Below, in pieces: positions 1 to 8,695 of a stretch of DNA of 64,000 nucleotides. Numbering within the stretch: the stretch's first letter is position 1; each line of letters opens with the position of its first letter. The stretch comes from Nocardiopsis alkaliphila YIM 80379 (GTDB lineage Bacteria > Actinomycetota > Actinomycetes > Streptosporangiales > Streptosporangiaceae), in the NCBI RefSeq assembly GCF_000341005.1, contig NZ_ANBD01000103.1:1-64000 (forward strand), given 5' to 3'. A program made the position numbers and the translations under genes. The notes under the pieces were generated by a model that did no database searches, was not told the origin of the DNA, and saw only the letters and a list, made by a program, of their open reading frames with translations.

Positions 1-580
1 AGAAGTCCGGCTCGCGCTCATGGAGGAGCACGTCGATGGTGATGGCCGCACCGAGCACCAGGCGACGCAGGGGCCAGGGCAGGTCGTAGGCGAACTCCAG
101 GGCGTAGCGGTCGTCGGTGGTGAAGAACCCGCCCGCCAATCCGGGATGCTCCTTGCCGATGCGGGCGATCTCGATCCCGGTGTGGTCGAGGATGGTGAAG
201 TCCCAACCGCCCCAGTCGCCGCGGATCTCGGCGATGGTGTGACCGCGGGGGTCGTTGAGGCGAAAACGCGACCCCATGAAGGAACGATCCTGCACGATGC
301 TGCCGTAGGGCTCGCCGTGCGGGCCGGTCACGTGGATGTAGGGACGGCCTCGGTCCCAGGGCTTGTCCAGGGTGAGCAGAGGATAGCCGTCGGGTCCGTA
401 GATGGTGAACCGGTGCGGGGGGTGGGATCCCTGCCGACGGGACCAGGCGATCATGTGCTCGTTCACGTACGCCAGGGGGTGACCGGACTCGCTGAGGACC
501 TCGTAGTGACCTTCATGGGCGTACAGCTGGTGGGGCTGTTCGATCAGGAGTACGGGGGCGGTGAACAGGGGTGCGTGCAT
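1..580 (-). CDS. LURP-one/scramblase-like protein, C-terminus beyond window
   Basis: Reading left from ATG 580 gives 193 open codons that run off the window edge, so the C-terminus is missing. The protein starts MHAPLFTAPVLLIEQPHQLY and continues with repeated short beta-strand motifs such as FTIYGPDGYPLLTL, FRLNDPRGHTIAEIRGDW and FTILDHTGIEIARI. This is the pattern of the LURP-one/phospholipid scramblase (tubby-like beta-barrel) superfamily. A GGAAAGG sequence lies about 6 nt before the ATG. The cellular role of bacterial members is not established. It is divergent from the carboxylesterase at 807, and the 227-bp spacer between them holds the dyad at 760-776. Family assignment is by motif memory and fairly firm; function is open. 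Confidence 0.75.
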   Translation of the reverse strand, partial: MHAPLFTAPVLLIEQPHQLYAHEGHYEVLSESGHPLAYVNEHMIAWSRRQGSHPPHRFTIYGPDGYPLLTLDKPWDRGRPYIHVTGPHGEPYGSIVQDRSFMGSRFRLNDPRGHTIAEIRGDWGGWDFTILDHTGIEIARIGKEHPGLAGGFFTTDDRYALEFAYDLPWPLRRLVLGAAITIDVLLHEREPDF

Positions 581-759
581 GGGGGCCTTTCCAGCGTCGC
601 CGTCCACACGGGGCGGCGGAGTCAGCGTGTTCAGGCGGGGAGGGACTCGGGGGAATCCGATGGAGAACCTATCGCCCGCCTTCGACGCGCGTGGCCGCTG
701 CCCGGTTCCGGTCGGGTCTGGCGGGGTGGTGTCGACTCCGCTGGGGCTTGCGCAGACAA

Positions 760-776
760 ACCTAACAATGTTAGGT
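760..776. promoter_or_regulatory. 17-bp perfect dyad, probable operator of the esterase promoter
   Basis: ACCTAACAATGTTAGGT is an inverted repeat with 8-bp arms around one A. A weak promoter can be drawn over it: TTGCGC at 748-753, 17 nt, TTAGGT at 771-776, so the dyad would cover the -10. The esterase GTG lies 30 nt downstream. The shape suits a TetR-family repressor, but no regulator gene is adjacent. The half-sites are in the opposite order from the IdeR/DtxR iron box, so that reading is unlikely. Confidence 0.55.
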
Positions 777-806
777 GGTGACAGTACCGACCCAAGGAGG
801 CCACAG

Positions 807-2303
807 GTGGACGCCGAACACATCGTGACGACCGTGAACGGACCGGTTCGCGGCACCCCCTCGTCCCGATCCGGAAAAGTCACGGTCTACCGGGGCATCC
901 CGTACGCGGCGGCGCCTTTCGGAGAACACCGGTTCGCCGCACCGCGACCGGCCTCCTCTTGGGAGGAGGTACGCGACTGCTTCGAGTTCGGCGCGCCTCC
1001 GCCCCAGGGCACCCAGCTCATCGGCGCCGCTCCTTGGAGTCCGGACACCTCCCTGGACTGCCTGGTCCTGAACGTGTGGAGCGCGGTGGAACCGGACGCC
1101 AAGGCCCCCGTCCTGGTGTGGATCCACGGCGGTGCCTACATCGTCGGTTCCGGATCCGAGGCCACCTACGAAGGCTCCCACCTGGCCGCCGCCGGTACGG
1201 TGGTGGTGAGTCTCAACTACCGGCTGGGTTTCGAAGGCTTCGGCCACGTACCGGGGCGTCCCGACAACCGGGGCCTGCTCGACCAGATGGCGGCCCTGCG
1301 CTGGGTGCGCGACAACATCGCCGCGTTCGGCGGCGACCCCGACAACGTCACCATCGCGGGTGAGTCCGCCGGCGCCGGCTCCGTGGTGTGCCTGATGGCC
1401 TCGCCCGAGGCCCGAGGCCTTTTCCATCGGGCCATCGCGCACAGTGTGCCCGGCGACATGATCACCACCGACACCGCGCGTTCGGTGTCGGAGGCGGTAG
1501 CCGAGGCGGCGGGTGTGCCCTTGGAGGCCGAGGCACTGGCCGCTTTGGCTCCGGAGAAGATCCTGGAGGCCACGGACGTGGTGCTCTCGGGCCGGGGCCG
1601 CTCCGAGGAGGGGGTGCGCACCAAAGCGTTCACCTGCTACGCCCCCGTGGTCGGTGGGCCCGAACTGCCCGAAGCTCCGCTGGCGGCCATCGGCCGAGGT
1701 CAGGCCCGGGAGGTGGACCTGCTCGTCGGGCACAACACCGAGGAGTATCGCCTGTTCACCGAACTAGGGCAGCAGGTGGAGATCGACGGGGAGGGGGCCT
1801 TGGCGATCACCGCTGGACGTTTGGGGTTGAAAGAGGGCGCCGTGCGGTCCTACCGGGCCGTGTACCCCGACGCCTCCTTGCGGGAGCTGTTCAACCAGAT
1901 TCAGGGTGATGCGTTGTTCTGCGAGTACTCGGTGCGCTTCGCCGAAACGCACGCCGCCGCCGGGGGGCGTGCGTTCTTCTTCCGCTTCGCCGCGCAGAGT
2001 CTCACGATGGAGGGCCGTCTGGGCGCCTGCCACGCCTTCGATCTCCCCTTCGCCTTCGGTAACCTCGACAGCGACCTGGCGGTCTTCCTGTGCGACGGAG
2101 AACCGGACGCGGGGATGCACGCGTTGTCGGAGCGCATGGTCCAGGCCTGGCGGGACTTCGCCGCCACCGGTGACCCGGGGTGGCCGGCGGTAAGGCCCGA
2201 AGGCACCGTGGTCCGGGTCTGGGACGTGGAGGACACCGTGCGGGAAAAGGACACCTCACCGCTTCGGGCTTTGTGGGCCGACGTCGACTTCGCCCCCAGG
2301 TAG
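807..2303 (+). CDS. type B carboxylesterase
   Basis: 498-aa serine hydrolase of the carboxylesterase type B (COesterase) family, expected to hydrolyse carboxylic esters. Visible landmarks: an early YRGIPYAAAP motif, SLDCLVLNVW (83-92), the oxyanion-hole motif WIHGGA (105-110), and the nucleophile elbow GESAGAG with Ser187. An acidic residue in HNTEEYRLF and the histidine of GACHAFDLPF fit the rest of the triad. The GTG start at 807 is chosen because AAGGAGG (794-800) precedes it and the family domain begins within ten residues of it. There is no signal peptide, so it is probably cytoplasmic. It stands alone with its own promoter and a dyad operator at 760-776, which suggests substrate- or drug-inducible expression. 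Confidence 0.9.
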   Translation: MDAEHIVTTVNGPVRGTPSSRSGKVTVYRGIPYAAAPFGEHRFAAPRPASSWEEVRDCFEFGAPPPQGTQLIGAAPWSPDTSLDCLVLNVWSAVEPDAKAPVLVWIHGGAYIVGSGSEATYEGSHLAAAGTVVVSLNYRLGFEGFGHVPGRPDNRGLLDQMAALRWVRDNIAAFGGDPDNVTIAGESAGAGSVVCLMASPEARGLFHRAIAHSVPGDMITTDTARSVSEAVAEAAGVPLEAEALAALAPEKILEATDVVLSGRGRSEEGVRTKAFTCYAPVVGGPELPEAPLAAIGRGQAREVDLLVGHNTEEYRLFTELGQQVEIDGEGALAITAGRLGLKEGAVRSYRAVYPDASLRELFNQIQGDALFCEYSVRFAETHAAAGGRAFFFRFAAQSLTMEGRLGACHAFDLPFAFGNLDSDLAVFLCDGEPDAGMHALSERMVQAWRDFAATGDPGWPAVRPEGTVVRVWDVEDTVREKDTSPLRALWADVDFAPR

Positions 2304-2384
2304 CCGCCGGCATCCAGCGGCGCCGAATGTTTCCACGGCTCATGTCTCCCACGGATAACATGCGATTTCGATGTTGCTGGTGTT

Positions 2385-3140
2385 GTGGGGGCTGATGTTG
2401 TGGATGACGTGTCCGAAGCGCTGTTGGAAGCGCGTGAGGACGTCGCACGCTTCCTGATGTCGTACCGGTTCGCCATCGACACACTGTTGTTGAAGGTGAA
2501 CCTTCTCAATGAGGAGTTCCGCTACGCACACGACCACAACCCGATCGAGCACGTGGGCTCGCGGCTCAAGAGCCCGGCGAGCATCCTGGCCAAGGCCCGG
2601 CGTCGTGGGGTGGCCCTGGACCTGGACAGCATCGCCCAGGAGATCCTGGACATCGCCGGTATCCGAGTGACGTGCAGTTTCATCTCCGACACCTACACCA
2701 TCCGGGACATGCTCTCCGGGCGTGAGGACATCCGGGTGATGGAGGAACGGGACTACATCCGTTCGCCCAAACCCAACGGGTATCGGAGTCTGCACCTGCT
2801 GGTCCGTACGCCGGTTCGGATGTCGGACCGGACGGTGGAGGTCCCGGTGGAGATCCAGATCCGCACCATCGCGATGGATTTCTGGGCCAGTCTTGAACAC
2901 AAGATCTACTACAAGTACGGCAAGTCGGTGCCCCAAGGGTTGTTGGACGAGTTGCGCTCGGCCGCAGGAACCGCGAACCGGCTGGACGTGACGATGGAAC
3001 GACTGCACGATGAGGTACGTGACCTGGGAGATCACTCTCAGGAACCGCTCCCCGGGCCGGACGACCTACGCAGGATTCCGTTGGCTGATGAGCTGTTGGG
3101 TGCCTTGGCCGACCGCGTCAACTCCCGACGCACCGACTGA
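2385..3140 (+). CDS. small alarmone synthetase (RelA/SpoT-domain GTP pyrophosphokinase family)
   Basis: 251-aa protein made almost entirely of one RelA/SpoT nucleotidyltransferase domain, so it resembles YjbM/RelQ-type small alarmone synthetases, which make (p)ppGpp from GTP/GDP and ATP. Diagnostic stretches: EHVGSRLKSPASILAKARRRG (substrate loop), DIAGIRVTCSFISDTY, SPKPNGYRSLHLLV and VPVEIQIRTIAMDFWASLEH. It lacks the HD hydrolase, TGS and ACT domains of long Rel enzymes. GTG codons at 2385, 2400 and 2409 could each start it, and none has a strong Shine-Dalgarno. A TAACAT -10-like hexamer at 2356-2361 allows a short leader. It is cytoplasmic and a single-gene unit. Activity is inferred from the family. 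Confidence 0.85.
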   Translation: MGADVVDDVSEALLEAREDVARFLMSYRFAIDTLLLKVNLLNEEFRYAHDHNPIEHVGSRLKSPASILAKARRRGVALDLDSIAQEILDIAGIRVTCSFISDTYTIRDMLSGREDIRVMEERDYIRSPKPNGYRSLHLLVRTPVRMSDRTVEVPVEIQIRTIAMDFWASLEHKIYYKYGKSVPQGLLDELRSAAGTANRLDVTMERLHDEVRDLGDHSQEPLPGPDDLRRIPLADELLGALADRVNSRRTD

Positions 3141-3278
3141 GGCCGCCCGAAGAGCCCGAGGGAGCGGCAGGGGGCGATGGGCCCGGCCGGTTCGTGCGCT
3201 CACGACCGTTTGACCGGCGTCCTCACCGGTAAGCCGAGTGGGAATGAGACCCGTTCGCGCTCGGGGAGGAAGCCGGCC

Positions 3279-3782
3279 TTGGACACCACGATCACTCTGA
3301 CGGTGGACGGTGAACGCCGTGAACTCACCGTCGACAACCGGACCACGCTTTTGGACGCACTCCGCGACGGTCTGGGGGTGTATTCGCCGAAGAAGGGGTG
3401 TGACCACGGTCAGTGCGGTGCCTGTACCGTGCTGCTCTCGGGCCGGCGGATCCTGTCCTGTCTGGCTCTGGCCGTCGCCCACGATGGTGCCGAGGTGACC
3501 ACCGCCGCCGGACTGGGGGAGGGGGAGGAACTCCATCCGGTCGCCCAGGCCTTCCTGAACCACGACGGTTTCCAATGCGGTTACTGCACACCGGGTCAGA
3601 TCTGTTCGGCGGTGGGCATGCTGGCCGAGGTCGACCAGGGATGGCCCAGCCACGTCACCGAGGACCTGGGCGCCCCGGTGGAGTTCGATGAGGCCGAGAT
3701 CCGCGAGCGCATGAGCGGCAACCTCTGCCGTTGCGGCGCCTACCCGGGCATCGTCGACGCGATCAGGGAGGCGTCCCGATGA
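3279..3782 (+). CDS. aldehyde dehydrogenase iron-sulfur subunit (PaoA/YagT-like)
   Basis: 167-aa 2x[2Fe-2S] subunit of a molybdenum hydroxylase. The N-terminal plant-type ferredoxin domain has Cys41, Cys46, Cys49 and Cys61 ([10 protein letters not shown]...C). The C-terminal helical domain has Cys100, Cys103, Cys150 and Cys152 ([10 protein letters not shown] and [10 protein letters not shown]). All eight ligands are present, so both clusters should assemble and pass electrons from the molybdenum centre to FAD. The TTG start at 3279 is supported by GGGGAGGA at 3263-3270. No Tat signal is visible, unlike E. coli PaoA, so the complex is probably cytoplasmic. First gene of a three-gene operon; its TGA overlaps the next ATG. 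Confidence 0.9.
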   Translation: MDTTITLTVDGERRELTVDNRTTLLDALRDGLGVYSPKKGCDHGQCGACTVLLSGRRILSCLALAVAHDGAEVTTAAGLGEGEELHPVAQAFLNHDGFQCGYCTPGQICSAVGMLAEVDQGWPSHVTEDLGAPVEFDEAEIRERMSGNLCRCGAYPGIVDAIREASR

Positions 3783-4768
3783 TCCCCTTCACCTACTCAC
3801 GCCCGAGCGTGGCCGCGGAGGCGGTGGAAGCCGTCACCGCGGACCCCGGGGCGAGCTTCCTCGCGGGCGGCACCAACCTGGTCGACCACCTGAAGCTGGG
3901 GATCGCCTCGCCCACCGCCCTGGTGGACGTGCGCGACGTGGTCGGTGACCAGGTCGAAGAGCTACCTCGGGGCGGGGTCCGGATCGGAGCGGGGGTGACC
4001 AACAGTGAACTGGCCGCCCATCCGTTGATCCGTGCTCGTTACCCGCTACTCTCCTCCGCCGTGCTGGCTGGTGCCTCCGGACAGCTCCGCAACATGGCCA
4101 CGACCGGCGGAAACCTGCTCCAGCGCACCCGTTGCCCCTACTTCCAGGACGTCACCACCCCCTGTAACAAGCGTGCTCCTGGAAGCGGGTGCTCCGCACT
4201 GGAGGGGTACGGGCGGGACAACGCCGTACTGGGAGCTTCGGAGCAGTGTGTGGCCACCCACCCCTCCGACATGGCGGTGGCGTTGCTGGCGCTGGAGGCG
4301 GTGGTCCGTGTGCTGGGCCCGTCGGGTGAGCGAGAGGTACCCCTTGAGGCCTTCCACCGCCTACCGGGGGCCGACCCCGAGCGCGACACCGTCCTCGAAC
4401 ACGGGGAGCTCATCACCGCGGTGGACCTGCCCGCGCCGCCCAAGGGTGCCCGGTCCGCCTACCGCAAGGTACGTGACCGGTCCTCCTACGCATTCGCCCT
4501 GGTGTCGGTGGCCGTGATCGTGCGTGTTCAAAGTGAGCAGATCGCCGATGCGCGGATCGCCTTCGGTGGCGTGGCCCACGCCCCGTGGCGGGCCCACCGG
4601 GCCGAGGAGGCGTTGCGCGACAGGTTGGTGACCGAGGCCTCTTTCCGGGTGGCGGCCGAGACCGAGTTCGTCGAAGCGCGCACCGGGCGAGAGAACGCCT
4701 TCAAGGTGCCTTTGGCGGTGAACACGTGCGCAGCGGTTCTGCGATCTTTGACGGGGGCGACCCGGTGA
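3779..4768 (+). CDS. aldehyde dehydrogenase FAD-binding subunit (PaoB/YagS-like)
   Basis: 329-aa flavin subunit of the molybdenum hydroxylase. [14 protein letters not shown] near residue 31 and [13 protein letters not shown] near residue 108 are the FAD-binding loops. The following cysteines ([16 protein letters not shown] then GSGCSAL) match the extra [4Fe-4S]-binding insert of the PaoB subgroup rather than xanthine dehydrogenase. The C-terminus is the CO dehydrogenase flavoprotein C domain. The ATG overlaps the stop of the upstream subunit (ATGA), with GGGAGG just before, and its own stop overlaps the GTG of the large subunit, so translation is coupled throughout the operon. Confidence 0.9.
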   Translation: MIPFTYSRPSVAAEAVEAVTADPGASFLAGGTNLVDHLKLGIASPTALVDVRDVVGDQVEELPRGGVRIGAGVTNSELAAHPLIRARYPLLSSAVLAGASGQLRNMATTGGNLLQRTRCPYFQDVTTPCNKRAPGSGCSALEGYGRDNAVLGASEQCVATHPSDMAVALLALEAVVRVLGPSGEREVPLEAFHRLPGADPERDTVLEHGELITAVDLPAPPKGARSAYRKVRDRSSYAFALVSVAVIVRVQSEQIADARIAFGGVAHAPWRAHRAEEALRDRLVTEASFRVAAETEFVEARTGRENAFKVPLAVNTCAAVLRSLTGATR

Positions 4769-6879
4769 ACGGTGAGGTGAGGGACATGGTGGACGTGGCA
4801 CCGGGAGCCGGGGCCATCGGCGAACCGATGGAGCGACTGGAGGGCCGGGCCAAGGTGACGGGCACGGCCCCTTACGCCTATGAGCATCCCTTCGACGATC
4901 CCCTGTACCTGCATCCGGTGCTCTCGACCGTGGCGCGGGGGCGGGTGCTTTCGGTGGACACGGCCAAGGCCGAGACGATCGAAGGGGTGCGGGCGCTCCT
5001 GACCCCGTGGAACGCCCCGCGTCTGGTCGACACCGGGGATCGAGAATTCGCGGTCCTACAGGACCGAGAGGTGCTCTTTCGGGGGCAGTTCGTGGCAGCC
5101 GTGATCGCGGACGGCCCCGAGATCGCACGTCAGGCGGCCGACCTGGTACGGGTGGAGTACGAGGCGCTCCGCCACGAAGTGGACCCATCCTCGCCCGGGC
5201 GGGAGGTGTACCGACCGGACGCGGAGGACGCCGGTGTGGAACCCGACACCGAACAGGGTGACGTGGAGGGCGCTCTGGCCGCCGCCACGGTGCGGATCGA
5301 CCACACCTACCGGACGCCGCGCGCGTACAACAATCCCATGGAGCCGCACACCACGATCGCGCTGTGGGAGGAGGAGACCGAGCGGCTCACGCTGTACGAC
5401 TCCACACAGGGGGTGCACGTGGTCCGGGGGACCGTGGCCGAGGTGGTGGGGCTCGACCCCGAGCGGGTACGCGTGGTCTCACCGCACGTGGGCGGTGGAT
5501 TCGGGTCCAAGGGGTCGGCGCACGCCCACAACGTCCTGGCGGTGCTGGCCGCCAAGGCGTCGCCGGGAAGACCGGTGAAATTCGCGCTGACCCGGCGGCA
5601 CATGTTCTCCCTGGTGGGTTATCGGCCGGACACGGTCCAACGGATCCGGATGGGCGCCGAGGAGGACGGACGACTCGGTGTGCTCGTCCACGACGTGGTG
5701 GAGACGTCCTCCCGGGCCAAGGAGTACGCGGAGATGAGCGGGGCGTGCTCGCGGACGATGTACGCCGCTTCGGCCCGGCGCACCACGCATCGGCTTGCGG
5801 CCTTGGACGTGCCGATCCCGTTCTGGATGCGTGCGCCCGGGAAGGCACCGGGAATGTTCGCGTTGGAGACGGCGATGGACGAGCTCGCCTACGCGTGTGC
5901 GCTGGACCCGATCGAATTACGGGCGCGCAACGAGCCGGAGCGTGATCCGCAGACGGGGCTGCCGTGGTCTGGCCGCCACCTGGTGGAGTGTCTGCGTCGG
6001 GGGGCCGAACGGTTCGGCTGGGACGAACGGGATCCCAAGCCCCGAGCACGGCGAGAGGGTGACTGGTGGGTGGGCACCGGGGTGGCCTCGTCCATGTACC
6101 CGAGGTCGACCATGCCGGGTTCGGTGGCCGAGATCGCCCATGAGGGGCAAGGGCGTTACACGGTCTCCATCGGGGCGGCCGATCTGGGCACCGGCACGTG
6201 GACGGCGCTCACCCAGATCGCCGCGGACGCGCTGGGATGCGGCATCGATCGGGTTCGGTTGCGGATCGGGGACACGGACCTTCCCCCGGCCAGTGTGGCG
6301 GGTGGCTCCTCCGGGATCTCTTCGTGGGGATCGGCCGTGGTCGCGGCGGCCCGTCGCCTTCGGGACGAACACGGTGGCGACCCCGCTCCGGGGGCGCGCT
6401 CCCGGGCCGGGACACCACACAACCCGGACGAGGAGCGGTACGCGTTGTACTCGTTCGGCGCCCACTTCGCGGAGGTGCGGGTCAACGCCGACACCGGAGA
6501 GGTACGTGTGCCGCGGATGTCGGGGGTCTTCTCCGTGGGCCGGATCATCAACCCCAGGACCGCACGATCACAGCTCGTGGGCGGGATGGTGATGGGCATG
6601 TCGATGGCCCTGCACGAGGAGGGGGTGGTGGATCCTCGGTTCGGTCACGTGGTCAATGGGGATCTGGCCGAGTACCACGTGCCCGTGAACGCGGACGTGG
6701 GCAGGGTCGAGGCGGAGTGGTTGGAGGAGGCCGATCCGCGTGTGAACGCCTTGGGCGCGGCGGGGGTCGGTGAGATCGGCATCGTCGGCAGCGCGGCGGC
6801 CGTGGCCAACGCCGCCTTCCACGCGACGGGGACCCGGGTGCGCGAGTTGCCTTTGACACCGGACCGGTTCCTGAGCTGA
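4765..6879 (+). CDS. aldehyde dehydrogenase molybdopterin-binding subunit (PaoC/YagR-like)
   Basis: 704-aa catalytic subunit expected to bind the molybdenum-pterin cofactor and oxidise aldehydes. [20 protein letters not shown] opens the aldehyde oxidase a/b hammerhead domain, VGGGFGSKG is the pterin-binding loop, and GVGEIGIVG near the C-terminus carries the expected catalytic glutamate. The GTG at 4765 overlaps the previous stop (GTGA); ATG 4786 is a possible alternative. The link between [12 protein letters not shown] and [13 protein letters not shown] is only about 20 residues, shorter than I expect for this family (E. coli PaoC is about 732 aa). This may be a small internal deletion. The cofactor cytosine transferase/XdhC-type maturation genes are not in the window. 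Confidence 0.9.
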   Translation: MNGEVRDMVDVAPGAGAIGEPMERLEGRAKVTGTAPYAYEHPFDDPLYLHPVLSTVARGRVLSVDTAKAETIEGVRALLTPWNAPRLVDTGDREFAVLQDREVLFRGQFVAAVIADGPEIARQAADLVRVEYEALRHEVDPSSPGREVYRPDAEDAGVEPDTEQGDVEGALAAATVRIDHTYRTPRAYNNPMEPHTTIALWEEETERLTLYDSTQGVHVVRGTVAEVVGLDPERVRVVSPHVGGGFGSKGSAHAHNVLAVLAAKASPGRPVKFALTRRHMFSLVGYRPDTVQRIRMGAEEDGRLGVLVHDVVETSSRAKEYAEMSGACSRTMYAASARRTTHRLAALDVPIPFWMRAPGKAPGMFALETAMDELAYACALDPIELRARNEPERDPQTGLPWSGRHLVECLRRGAERFGWDERDPKPRARREGDWWVGTGVASSMYPRSTMPGSVAEIAHEGQGRYTVSIGAADLGTGTWTALTQIAADALGCGIDRVRLRIGDTDLPPASVAGGSSGISSWGSAVVAAARRLRDEHGGDPAPGARSRAGTPHNPDEERYALYSFGAHFAEVRVNADTGEVRVPRMSGVFSVGRIINPRTARSQLVGGMVMGMSMALHEEGVVDPRFGHVVNGDLAEYHVPVNADVGRVEAEWLEEADPRVNALGAAGVGEIGIVGSAAAVANAAFHATGTRVRELPLTPDRFLS

Positions 6880-6929
6880 GCGGTGACGGGTCCGGTGGAG
6901 ACTTCGTGTTTGGGTTCGGTGGCGCAGGG

Positions 6930-6955
6930 TAATATGGCGTGCGGGAGCGCTCCCG
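6930..6955 (+). promoter_or_regulatory. LPMO promoter -10 with CelR/CebR-type operator
   Basis: TAATAT at 6930-6935 is a good -10. Directly downstream, 6942-6955 is the perfect palindrome CGGGAGCGCTCCCG. Twelve central bases match the known CelR (Thermobifida) and CebR (Streptomyces) box TGGGAGCGCTCCCA, which LacI-family repressors vacate when cellobiose binds. It sits between the -10 and the LPMO ATG at 6986, the ideal place for repression. The -35 is weak. Identification of the box rests on recall of the consensus. Confidence 0.75.
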
Positions 6956-6985
6956 GTGAGTTTCACCGAAGGACGCGAAAGAAAG

Positions 6986-7672
6986 ATGAACAACGACCCC
7001 GCTACCACCCCCGTCACCACCTCCGATCCGCGTCGTACCCTGACCCGGACCGCTGTTCTGGGCGCGGTCGCCCTCTTGGGCGTCGGCCTCAGCGCCGTTC
7101 CGGCCTCCGCGCACGGCTCCATCGTCGACCCCGCCGCTCGGGCCTACGGCTGCTTCGAGCGTTGGGGCTCCGATCACCTGAACCCGGACATGGCGCAGGA
7201 AGACCCCATGTGCTGGCAGGCGTGGCAGGCCGACCCCAACGCCATGTGGAACTGGAACGGCCTGTACCGCGACAACGTGGGTGGTGACCACCGGGGCGCC
7301 GTCCCCGATGGCACTCTGTGCAGCGGTGGCCAGACCCAGAACGGTCGCTACAACGCCATGGACACCGTGGGGGCGTGGGAGACCACGCCGGTGGGCGACG
7401 ACTTCACCCTGCACCTGCACGACGGCGCACGTCACGGCGCCGACTACTTCCAGGTCTACGTCACCAGGGAGGGATTCGACCCGACCACACAGGCACTGGG
7501 CTGGGGCGACCTGGAGTTGGTCGAGGAGACCGGCTCCTACCCGACCGTCGAGGACATCTGGATCGACGTGAGCGTCTCCGGCCGTACCGGTCACCACATC
7601 GTCTACACGGTCTGGCAGGCCTCGCACATGGACCAGAGCTACTACTTCTGCAGTGACGTGGACTTCAGCTGA
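6986..7672 (+). CDS. secreted lytic polysaccharide monooxygenase, AA10 family
   Basis: 228-aa precursor. Residues 1 to about 43 are a Sec/Tat-like signal (DPRRTLTRTAVLGAVALLG... ending PASA), and cleavage leaves HGSIVDPAARAYG with His1, the first histidine-brace ligand. The second ligand is probably the His of DGARHGADYF, and the aromatic axial residue lies in SYYFCSDVDF. There is no extra carbohydrate-binding module, so it is a single-domain AA10 enzyme, like the small LPMO10A of Thermobifida. It would cleave cellulose or chitin oxidatively outside the cell. ATG 6986 is chosen because the signal peptide then starts MNNDPATT and a purine-rich GAAAGAAAG precedes it. The CelR-type operator points to cellulose rather than chitin as the inducing substrate. 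Confidence 0.9.
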   Translation: MNNDPATTPVTTSDPRRTLTRTAVLGAVALLGVGLSAVPASAHGSIVDPAARAYGCFERWGSDHLNPDMAQEDPMCWQAWQADPNAMWNWNGLYRDNVGGDHRGAVPDGTLCSGGQTQNGRYNAMDTVGAWETTPVGDDFTLHLHDGARHGADYFQVYVTREGFDPTTQALGWGDLELVEETGSYPTVEDIWIDVSVSGRTGHHIVYTVWQASHMDQSYYFCSDVDFS

Positions 7673-7692
7673 TTCGGCTGAGGAACACGGAG

Positions 7693-7716
7693 GGGCCGGG
7701 GGTCTTCCCCCGGCCC
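7693..7716 (+). terminator. intrinsic terminator of the LPMO gene
   Basis: Perfect 10-bp stem GGGCCGGGGG / CCCCCGGCCC with a TCTT loop, 21 nt after the LPMO stop. No T-run follows, as is usual in this GC-rich group. Confidence 0.8.
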
Positions 7717-7814
7717 TTGCCGTTTCGGTGGATCGGTGGGGCGGAACACCTCGCCGCGTTCGCCCGAGCGGGGGACACCACCCGAGCGAACGGCCCACGC
7801 ACCGGACACAGAGC

Positions 7815-7837
7815 GTGGCCGGCGGAGCCGGGGCCAC
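7815..7837 (-). terminator. possible terminator of the gas vesicle operon
   Basis: GTGGCC (7815-7820) pairs with GGCCAC (7832-7837), with an inner GGC/GCC stem, about 25 nt beyond the gvpK stop on the minus strand. It is a moderate hairpin without a T-run. Confidence 0.4.
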
Positions 7838-7862
7838 GGCCCGTCTGGCCCTGACCTCCTGT

Positions 7863-8339
7863 TCAGGAGTCGTTCCGGGGAAGGAGGGAACCGAGCGGCC
7901 CCAGATCCAGGTTGAGGTCCTCAACGGTCAGGTCGTAGCGTTCACGCAGTTCGTCCATGCGTTCTTCCAACAGCATCAGCGTCATGCCGATGCGTTCCTC
8001 CTGCTCCTCGCTCAGGTCCCCCTGGTCCACGCGGCGTAGCGCCTGACGTTCCATGAGCTGTCGGACCAGTTCGACCACGGTCAGGACCAGCTTGATCAGG
8101 TCCCGTTCGACCGTGTCCGGGTCGGTGGCCAGCCGGCGGTGCGTAGTCGTGGGCTCTCGCCTGGCCTGGGAACCCCGGGGACGAGGGACGGGCCCGTCCA
8201 GGGCGCGTTGCAACCGGCCCAGGAGTTCGGGCCCCGGAGCGTCCTCTTCGAGGTCCATCTCGTCCAGGTCGTATACGTGACCAGAACGGGGAACGCGCGG
8301 TTCGTCGGGGCGTTCTCGGCGCCGAGGGCCCTCGCTCAT
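7863..8339 (-). CDS. gvpK: gas vesicle protein GvpK
   Basis: 158-aa GvpK. A charged, proline-rich N-terminal third (to about residue 70) precedes the conserved domain ATDPDTVERDLIKLVLTVVELVRQLMERQALRRVD...LSEEQEERIGMTLMLLEERM. It is a helical accessory protein of gas vesicle assembly and the last gene of the operon. Its ATG overlaps the gvpS stop (ATGA), indicating coupled translation. Confidence 0.9.
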   Translation of the reverse strand: MSEGPRRRERPDEPRVPRSGHVYDLDEMDLEEDAPGPELLGRLQRALDGPVPRPRGSQARREPTTTHRRLATDPDTVERDLIKLVLTVVELVRQLMERQALRRVDQGDLSEEQEERIGMTLMLLEERMDELRERYDLTVEDLNLDLGPLGSLLPRNDS

Positions 8340-8695
8340 GAACGGTCTCCTTTCCGGGAACGTTCGTCCTGGTGCGCTTCGGTGCGGGGAGCCCGGACCA
8401 CACCCCGCACCGGATGTCCGTGTTCCCAGGGCGAGGGAACGTCCTCGTTGATCGAGGAGATCAGAGCACGTAGTGACACACGCACCAGATCGACGTCGGC
8501 GATGGAGATGGTCAGGTCACCGGTGACGATCACCCCTTTGCCCAACACACGATCGAGCAGGTCGACCAGTGAGATGTCACGGTCGGCGAGCGGATGGTCC
8601 TGGTCGAAGGACCGTGCCAGAGAACTCGTGTTCTCGAAGAAACCGGTGACGCCCCGCTCCCGTTCCGAAGGCACGGCGGGGTCACGGGTGGTCAT
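8336..8695 (-). CDS. gvpS: gas vesicle structural-type protein GvpS (GvpA/GvpJ family)
   Basis: 119-aa member of the GvpA/J family. The family core is ISLVDLLDRVLGKGVIVTGDLTISIADVDLVRVSLRALISSI (about residues 41-82), flanked by polar tails. ATG 8695 is chosen over the in-frame ATG 8737 because GGAGG sits just before it and because it overlaps the stop of the small upstream ORF (ATGA). The position between gvpJ and gvpK matches the gvpS slot of the Streptomyces operon order. It is expected to be a minor shell or assembly component. Confidence 0.85.
   Translation of the reverse strand: MTTRDPAVPSERERGVTGFFENTSSLARSFDQDHPLADRDISLVDLLDRVLGKGVIVTGDLTISIADVDLVRVSLRALISSINEDVPSPWEHGHPVRGVVRAPRTEAHQDERSRKGDRS

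Noticed and set aside
760-776. Reading the dyad as an IdeR/DtxR iron box
   Set aside because: Half-sites run CCTAAC...GTTAGG, the reverse order of the iron-box core GGTTAGGCTAACC.
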